The notes under the pieces are model-generated. The model did no database searches, was not told the DNA's origin, and was given only the letters and a program-made list of their open reading frames with translations. DNA of 64,000 nt from Sipunculus nudus (Eukaryota; Annelida; Sipuncula; Golfingiida; Sipunculidae), in NCBI GenBank assembly GCA_026874595.1, contig CM049313.1:48839659-48903658 (forward strand). Direction: 5' to 3'. Position 1 is the stretch's first letter. Each line of letters starts with the position of its first letter. Both the position numbers and the translations under genes were made by a program. This document shows, one piece after another, positions 61,701 through 64,000 of this stretch.

Positions 61701-64000
61701 CGCGTAGGTTGCGACTCGGCCATTCCTGTCAACTTTAAAATTCTTTGGGCATTTTATTTAAACACATCATAACACTTTTTTGCAGGGTTACTCAAGCATG
61801 AAGTTTGGGAAGACGTAAGGGCCGGTAAACCTCTGGCTGTTTATACAGATTTTATATTCCGTGCCGTATTCTTGTTTGCTACTGATTTGTCATTATATTT
61901 TGGAAAAAAATATTCTGCTGATCCATTTCAAGTCACTGTATATTTTAATTCTAAAAGTAATATTTTGAAATCTTAATTTTTGATGAAAATTCCATTTTCT
62001 GGAATTACTCAGATGATTCAAATCATTTTCATACCGGTTACTTCGGTATTATCATCGTCACATCGTACGTTGACATCGCTCCATGTCACAATTTGCTGGT
62101 GCGTTTGAAAACATCGCTGGTCAACTTAACTAAATATCAAAGTAACTGAAGTTACCTTGTCGAGATACGCACGTATAGGAAACATGACGCTTGAAAACAA
62201 GTGAATTTACGGTAAAATTAAAGTGGCCAGTCGGGGTAAGCAAGTTTTTTTTCCTGTGTGGGGAGCCATTTTGTCAAGGCAGTGTTCGCGCAAAGCACGC
62301 TGGGACGAAATAGGTGGCTGTTCTGTTTACCACCCACCACGTACTGCCGTTCAAAACATTCTTAGCAGAATACCGGGGCGTTTCAGCACATGGCGGTACT
62401 CAAACTTGATCGTCTGCCATTGTGTGACTCTTTACGATGTCAGCTTTTTGTTCATCTTACGTTTTAAACAAATAATCATTGCTAAATAATGCTGCAAATG
62501 GGCTTTAAGTAGGCTTTTATTTCAATTTTGCTTGACCATGCCCAATGACGTGGGCCGCTGTGCGTTACAACAGGGTTGTTGTAAACGTATAATTTGGTGA
62601 CAAGTACTAAGATTTTATACAAGTTATATATCACACGAAAACTTATCAGCAATATTTAATTTATAAATAACAAATAATCGTAAATAATACATTTACACAT
62701 GGCTCCCATGCATGCGAGACTGCTGCTAAGAACGGCCTTCGAAAGTTGCAATATTATCGCCCACTCGCCGGCCCAAAAACGATGTCTGTCGGGAAGATAT
62801 TCAGGAAATCCTTCTAGTATAAACCACACAGTGCTTTCAGGAAATCAACCTGATTTCAAGATTTTGAATTTCTTGATTAAACCGCGGTTTTAAGTGGAGA
62901 TTTTACGGTAGTCATCATCTGACTTTACAATTTGCCTTCATGGACTTATGAACCTTTTAAGTTTTGTAGCTTTACTCAGGCCCTTAGGTACCATAGAACC
63001 CATGAATCTATGACATACATAAGAAAGGATAGTCATTCTACATTTTGGGTGGAGAGGGCATGTCCTTGTGGTGCAGACTTTGGACTGGAGTCTTAAAACG
63101 GAAAGAAATCTGAACCCACTTTTTTTCTGTAACAAGTCTAGTGCATTAATCATTATGACATCATACTTTGAGTTATTCAGCTTAATAGAGTAGGTAATTA
63201 AAATGTTAACCATAAATTTCTACACAATAGTGTAAGATAAGGAAATTTGAAAACAAGAGCATCGCAAATGGTGCATAATACGCCCTTTGCACATTTTGTT
63301 ACCTCTAGTAGTTAAGCATGAATTTGCTGAGAAAGTTATTCAGGTAAAAAACTGTATTGATAAATACTCATCATGAGTTATATTAAAATCCATCATATTT
63401 TTGGTGCAGTGACCTCTGACCTCATTAAATTTGAATTGATTTTGCTGGAAATAGAACTGAGGTGAGACTTTTGTTGATTAATAATTCTACTGAGTTTTAT
63501 CAAAACCTATTTGATTCCTTGTACATTATCATGGCAACCCCACTAATTGGCCTGTAAAAGCAGCCTGGTGTCCTCTGGCTCATTTAATATGTGTGAATTT
63601 TTCTGAGAATTTAATTGAGGTGAGATATTTTATTATATAACATTTCATTTGAGTTTTATCAAAATCAATCAAGTTATGAAGTGACACTACAAAGTAGCCT
63701 TGTGACCTCTGACCTTATTAAATATGCGTGGATTTTGCCCATAATCAAACTTGTGTGAGATAATCTATTGGTAAGTGGTTATGGTGAGTTTCGTGAAAAT
63801 CCATAAAAGCCCTGGTAAGTCATCACGGTGACAGTAAAAAGTTAACTGAAGGACAGACAGACAGTGGGTATACCATAATACTTTCCTTCATAGACTGGCG
63901 TATAAAAAGGTTTACCTTGCTGTTGAAGTAAAACTTAGGGTCGTCTCTGAGGTGATCTGTAAAAGCTCTCAAGCCGCCAGTAAAGTTCAGCTTCTTCATG
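25669..64000 (-). CDS. Gene 2: DUF885-family protein (3' part, 10 exons)
   Basis: Ten exons join in one frame to give 295 C-terminal residues plus stop; the N-terminal part lies beyond 64,000. DUF885 (Pfam PF05960) was described from bacteria; it carries an invariant HEG-x-P-GHH motif suggestive of a metal site and a hydrolase or peptidase-like role, but no activity can be assigned here. Motifs in order: F-T-G-G-L-R-A-F...DDPKFY (exon a), APAGFY...DGSRPG-K-Y-Y-I-N (c), LHEGEPGHHFQ (d), PSRFPMYTAYVE (e), [20 protein letters not shown] (split by exons e-f), E-x-HRACRLVVDTGMHALGW (g-h), RYMTWPGQ then ACAYKIGQLKI (h-i), and FDVRDFHDEVLSCGYVPL-x-VLEEVV (j). The order and spacing match the family throughout. 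No frameshift was found. Confidence 0.93.
26286..26352 (-). CDS. Gene 2 exon i
   Basis: Acceptor tattccag, donor CTGG|GTAGGT. ACAYKIGQLKIVELRKKAEK: the family's Y-K-I-G helix after the PGQ motif. Confidence 0.95.
27418..31115 (+). repeat. Long dispersed repeat, about 3.7 kb (second copy 55,219-57,640)
   Basis: Starts AACAAGGCCTACAGGCNTAATGCGAAC and ends CATAAGCTCACAGGTTCGCT after a GACGGACGAC run. Long stretches match the second copy in order, with deletions. A shorter fragment of the start occurs at 35,176. No coding capacity; lies in gene 2 intron between exons h and i. Confidence 0.8.
31266..31368 (-). CDS. Gene 2 exon h
   Basis: Acceptor ggtgacag, donor ACAG|GTAGGT. WTRDQVVDLLRSNTALPEGF then EINRYMTWPGQ, the family's 'RY...PGQ' segment. 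Confidence 0.95.
32650..33017. mobile_element. 368-bp hAT-like MITE
   Basis: Left end TAGGGTTGGGATGATATC; right end, reverse-complemented, TAGGGTTTGGACAATG. Flanked by 8-bp repeats CAATGTAC (32,642-32,649) and CAATGCAC (33,018-33,025), one mismatch, as expected for hAT target duplications. No ORF. Confidence 0.75.
33364..33435 (-). CDS. Gene 2 exon g
   Basis: Acceptor cattgcag, donor CTTGG|GTGAGT. FGHLSFEMHRACRLVVDTGM: the conserved E-x2-RA-x-RLVVDTG helix. Confidence 0.95.
34090..34385. mobile_element. 296-bp MITE, copy A of TGGTTCTCAGGCAC family
   Basis: Ends TGGTTCTCAGGCACCGCCCG and, inverted, TGGTTCCCAGGCAC, then a GCGGGCGG tract. TA on both sides. A second copy lies at 59,372-59,641. 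Likely mobilised by a Tc1/mariner-type enzyme (inference from TA flanks). Confidence 0.7.
35256..35560 (-). mobile_element. tRNA-derived SINE fragment
   Basis: On the minus strand 35,550-35,470 reads TAGCCTAGTGGTTAAGGCAT (A-box-like) and, about 35 bases on, GGTTTGAATCG (B-box-like). The body (35,256-35,440) shares GGTGGC-TGAATGAGGATG landmarks with 44,279-44,500, a second degenerate copy beside gene 2 exon d. Confidence 0.55.
35625..35689 (-). CDS. Gene 2 exon f
   Basis: Acceptor atattttag, donor GACAT|[26 protein letters not shown], the family's EGW-x-LY-x-E-x-LG-x-EMGLY signature. Confidence 0.96.
36059..36570 (+). repeat. About 170-bp tandem repeat, three copies, with GGACGG tail
   Basis: Units share ATAGGTCTGGANCCC, TAGGTACCAATC, GTGAATTTGGGAAAG and TGTTGTTGAGTTATC-like blocks, then a GGACGGATGGACGGAAGGAC run. 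Non-coding, in gene 2 intron between exons e and f. Confidence 0.8.
38238..39757 (+). repeat. Satellite-like tandem array, period about 337 bp
   Basis: TGATGAAACACTCCATGA recurs at 38,671, 39,008, 39,344 and 39,508, giving periods of 337 and 336 and then a truncated 164-bp unit. Each unit has GGTGGCGCCACCAG, ATGGGTAACAGA and TTTGAGGTCTCAAAAATAGAG blocks. Confidence 0.85.
39884..39994 (-). CDS. Gene 2 exon e, at the edge of the 32-bp minisatellite
   Basis: Acceptor tatatttcag|GGAATGTATG, donor GAG|GTCAGT. Codes GMYAIEMKEVPAFRKFMEDM then AAFPSRFPMYTAYVE, the family's 'RFP-x-YTAY-x-E' part. The first ten exon bases and the acceptor are repeated about 80 times immediately upstream. Confidence 0.95.
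39985..42552. repeat. 2.6-kb minisatellite of 32-bp units built from a splice acceptor
   Basis: About 80 tandem units, each two related 16-mers: ATTCCCTGAAACATAC and ATTCAATGAAACATAC. On the minus strand each unit contains TTTCAGGGAATGTATG, identical to the acceptor and first bases of exon e. Units near 42,340-42,530 are mostly the second 16-mer alone. The consensus has no stop on the minus strand in any frame, which explains the apparent ORFs here. Confidence 0.97.
42664..43152 (+). mobile_element. Possible solo LTR
   Basis: Starts TGTTACAGG and ends with TGTAACG, an imperfect short inverted pair, and holds a promoter-like TTATAAATAGGGGG at 42,949-42,962. Base composition is less AT-rich than the flanks. 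No matching second LTR, primer site or target duplication was found. Confidence 0.3.
43153..44198. other. Intron sequence, nothing recognised
   Basis: Intron of gene 2 between the possible LTR and exon d. No conserved ORF or clear repeat family was seen. Confidence 0.4.
44199..44259 (-). CDS. Gene 2 exon d with the HEGxPGHH motif
   Basis: Acceptor tttcttgtag, donor TTTCAG|GTTAGT. Codes PKYELMTLSLHEGEPGHHFQ. The HE...GHH residues are the DUF885 hallmark and the likely metal-binding centre. Confidence 0.97.
44617..44773. repeat. DIRS inverted terminal repeat, low-coordinate end
   Basis: About 157 bp, inverted match to 49,984-50,140. The outermost 48 bp (44,569-44,616, with a C7 run) is specific to this end and reappears inverted in the internal complementary region. 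Confidence 0.92.
44813..44923. repeat. DIRS internal complementary region
   Basis: 44,813-44,877 is the reverse complement of the low-coordinate terminus and 44,878-44,923 the reverse complement of the high-coordinate terminus. The join GGGGGGG|TTTTATTACG fixes both ends of the element. The family uses this region as a template when forming circles. Confidence 0.92.
44984..46125 (-). pseudogene. DIRS tyrosine recombinase, frame-disrupted
   Basis: Core N-terminal helices at 46,125-45,800, then ASAGRRSELHAL with the first catalytic arginine near 45,625, a frame change at the C7 run near 45,390, then AHDIRALS (H-x2-R) and FTRFYLKDV with the tyrosine nucleophile near 45,130. All key residues are present across the two frames. 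Confidence 0.88.
46126..47013 (-). pseudogene. DIRS RNase H and connecting region, frame-disrupted
   Basis: TIYTDASLLGWGAHL, LELRAV and ILIRTDNTTVVAYIN give the RNase H D-E-D series (46,880-46,600). A frame change near 46,565 leads to FLADALSRHPESP, then RPEFDLF, LFAFPAPHLIRRVL and PWFPLW, which are typical of the DIRS connector. A 10-G run lies at 46,426. Confidence 0.85.
47139..48193 (-). pseudogene. DIRS reverse transcriptase, frame-disrupted
   Basis: LVPKPHGRWRPIIDLKRLN, then a frame change near 47,557, KIDLTDAYFHVPIHP, LPFGINVAPWIFTM and the YLDDWL active site, then LGFLVNAEKS. A further frame change near 47,235 leads on toward RNase H. The frame overlaps the preceding gag-like ORF. Confidence 0.9.
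47961..48797 (-). pseudogene. DIRS gag-like ORF, second part
   Basis: Open for about 278 codons. A helical stretch (LNDIWQASAHTCAELNQVVW, then RRTACIQSLKHLKP) and an Arg/Ser-rich end are typical of DIRS gag C-terminal regions. It begins at a TTG overlapping the stop of the previous ORF, so the two may be one ORF split by a frameshift. Confidence 0.65.
48794..49866 (-). pseudogene. DIRS gag-like ORF, first part
   Basis: ATG at 49,866. The N-terminus has paired cysteines (CVSCG, CFCC, CFHC) like a zinc ribbon, followed by WALFQDWVHSL. A C7 run near 49,623 marks a frame change; beyond it the Ser/Pro-rich frame stays open to 48,794. Confidence 0.65.
49984..50140. repeat. DIRS inverted terminal repeat, high-coordinate end
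   Basis: Inverted copy of 44,617-44,773; outer terminus ends at 50,158-50,161 (AAAA). AAA at both element edges fits the shared-trinucleotide junction of DIRS elements. Confidence 0.92.
50225..50986 (-). repeat. AAAGGGACAT-family repeat, two tandem copies
   Basis: Units 50,225-50,632 and 50,640-50,986 share CACAACACATATCAATCAGG, CCCGCTGNCTGAAACAC, TGTTATGNTAAACAGACACA and ACAAGGTGTTAAACAGCCAT. They are reverse to the copy at 4,981-5,430. Confidence 0.8.
51568..51958. repeat. Dispersed repeat, copy 2 (also at 7,452-7,784)
   Basis: Begins CTCCCTGAGGAGGTTATG and ends GAGGTCTGCACTCCCTGAGG, the same ordered landmarks as the first copy and the same orientation. Confidence 0.72.
52160..52276 (-). 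CDS. Gene 2 exon c
   Basis: Acceptor ttacttgtag, donor CTGAA|GTAGGT. Codes APPSRPNAPAGFYLAGTLDG then SRPGKYYIN, the conserved DUF885 segment preceding the HEG motif. Confidence 0.96.
53320..54710 (+). mobile_element. 1.39-kb TA-flanked DNA transposon, copy 1
   Basis: Terminal inverted repeats CCGTAAAATCTCCACTTAAA... and its complement, with TA on both sides. TTAAAACCGC-type motifs recur inside both ends, as expected of transposase binding sites. No transposase is readable. Copy 2 (61,520-62,908) is inverted relative to it and aligns end to end. Confidence 0.88.
55219..57640 (+). repeat. Long dispersed repeat, copy 2 (2.4 kb)
   Basis: Collinear with 27,418-31,115 and in the same orientation, with internal deletions. 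Shares GAGTGAACTCTTGACCTG blocks, CGGGCANTGATGACCCCCGT and the GACGGACGACGCC tail. Confidence 0.8.
57641..58250. other. Intron sequence, nothing recognised
   Basis: AT-rich intron DNA between repeats; no conserved ORF seen. Confidence 0.4.
58257..59335 (+). repeat. About 660-bp repeat, two diverged copies
   Basis: Units start CAGGAAACAAACGTGCCATGG (58,257) and CAGGAAAAAAACGTGCCATG (58,933); both run through AATTTAAGGTA and AATTTTGGNTAT blocks. The second ends in a GACGGACAGACAGATGGACG run. Confidence 0.75.
59372..59641. mobile_element. 270-bp MITE, copy B of TGGTTCTCAGGCAC family
   Basis: Same ends and interior as 34,090-34,385, same orientation, TA flanks. Ends 24 bp from gene 2 exon b's donor. 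Confidence 0.7.
59665..59759 (-). CDS. Gene 2 exon b
   Basis: Acceptor attatgacag, donor CTATG|GTAAGT. EEVLDGVKDVCYNKIRPKLS then LFHKIPSSDL, a helical segment in the expected DUF885 position. Confidence 0.92.
60870..61135 (-). mobile_element. tRNA-derived SINE
   Basis: On the minus strand from 61,132: GGCTTCTGTAGCTCAGGCAT (A-box-like), then GTGAGTTTGAATCTCAGC (B-box-like) with tRNA-like spacing, then a non-tRNA body. Too diverged at its stems to be a working tRNA gene. Confidence 0.65.
61310..61500 (-). mobile_element. tRNA-derived SINE fragment
   Basis: Minus strand: TGTAGCCAAGTGGTCAAGGC (A-box-like) then CATGATTTGATCC (B-box-like), with a body resembling 35,256-35,560. Confidence 0.5.
61520..62908 (-). 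mobile_element. 1.39-kb TA-flanked DNA transposon, copy 2
   Basis: Inverted full-length relative of 53,320-54,710, with the same terminal repeats, TA on both sides, and scattered substitutions and small indels. The two copies enclose gene 2 exon b. Confidence 0.88.
63260..63905 (+). repeat. About 150-bp periodic repeat with GGACAGACAGACAG tail
   Basis: Units share GAGTTTTATCAAAANC, GTGACCTCTGACCTNATTAA and GAGGTGAGA blocks in order, ending at GGACAGACAGACAGTGGG (63,852). It lies next to gene 2 exon a. Confidence 0.7.
63916..64000 (-). CDS. Gene 2 exon a (partial, runs off the window)
   Basis: Donor AGCAAG|GTAAAC. Codes MKKLNFTGGLRAFTDHLRDD then PKFYFNSK. The leading methionine is internal by family comparison; bacterial members have a few hundred residues before this point. 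Confidence 0.92.

Overview
The window looks like nuclear DNA of a marine invertebrate, most likely a lophotrochozoan and probably a mollusc. It is AT-rich, its genes are split into short exons by long repeat-filled introns, and it carries DIRS, pogo/mariner-like, hAT-like and TTAA-inserting elements, tRNA-derived SINE fragments and several minisatellites. The species cannot be named from sequence alone.

Two real genes lie tail to tail. Gene 1 (plus strand, enters from the left, 920 to about 17,452) is the C-terminal part of a large extracellular protein. Reading down it there is a C8 domain (normally the partner of a VWD domain), a TIL domain, a TILa/VWC-like segment, then about eleven EGF-like domains, many of calcium-binding type. 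Alternate EGFs are followed by a small two-cysteine loop. Thr/Pro-rich mini-exons and a short tail end the protein. All 21 proposed exons keep one continuous reading frame; a stop codon and an AATAAA follow.

Gene 2 (minus strand, enters from the right, 64,000 down to 25,669) is the C-terminal part of a DUF885-family protein. Ten exons give 295 residues in a continuous frame, including the family's signature HEGEPGHH.

Between the genes (17.5-25.6 kb) are a broken SLC5-type sodium/solute symporter fragment, a roughly 37-bp minisatellite, a 932-bp TTAA-flanked transposon and one small ORF with a signal-peptide-like start. Gene 2's introns hold most of the mobile DNA: a 5.6-kb DIRS-type retrotransposon with inverted terminal repeats and an internal complementary region (44.57-50.16 kb), two inverted copies of a 1.39-kb TA-flanked element, smaller MITEs, SINEs, a possible solo LTR, and long dispersed repeats.

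The most unusual signal is that tandem repeats in both genes appear to have grown out of exon edges. A 2.6-kb array of 32-bp units begins inside a gene 2 exon and each unit carries a copy of that exon's 3' splice acceptor. In gene 1, tandem copies of an exon's 3' end with its donor site fill the following intron, and a further partial exon copy lies two introns on.
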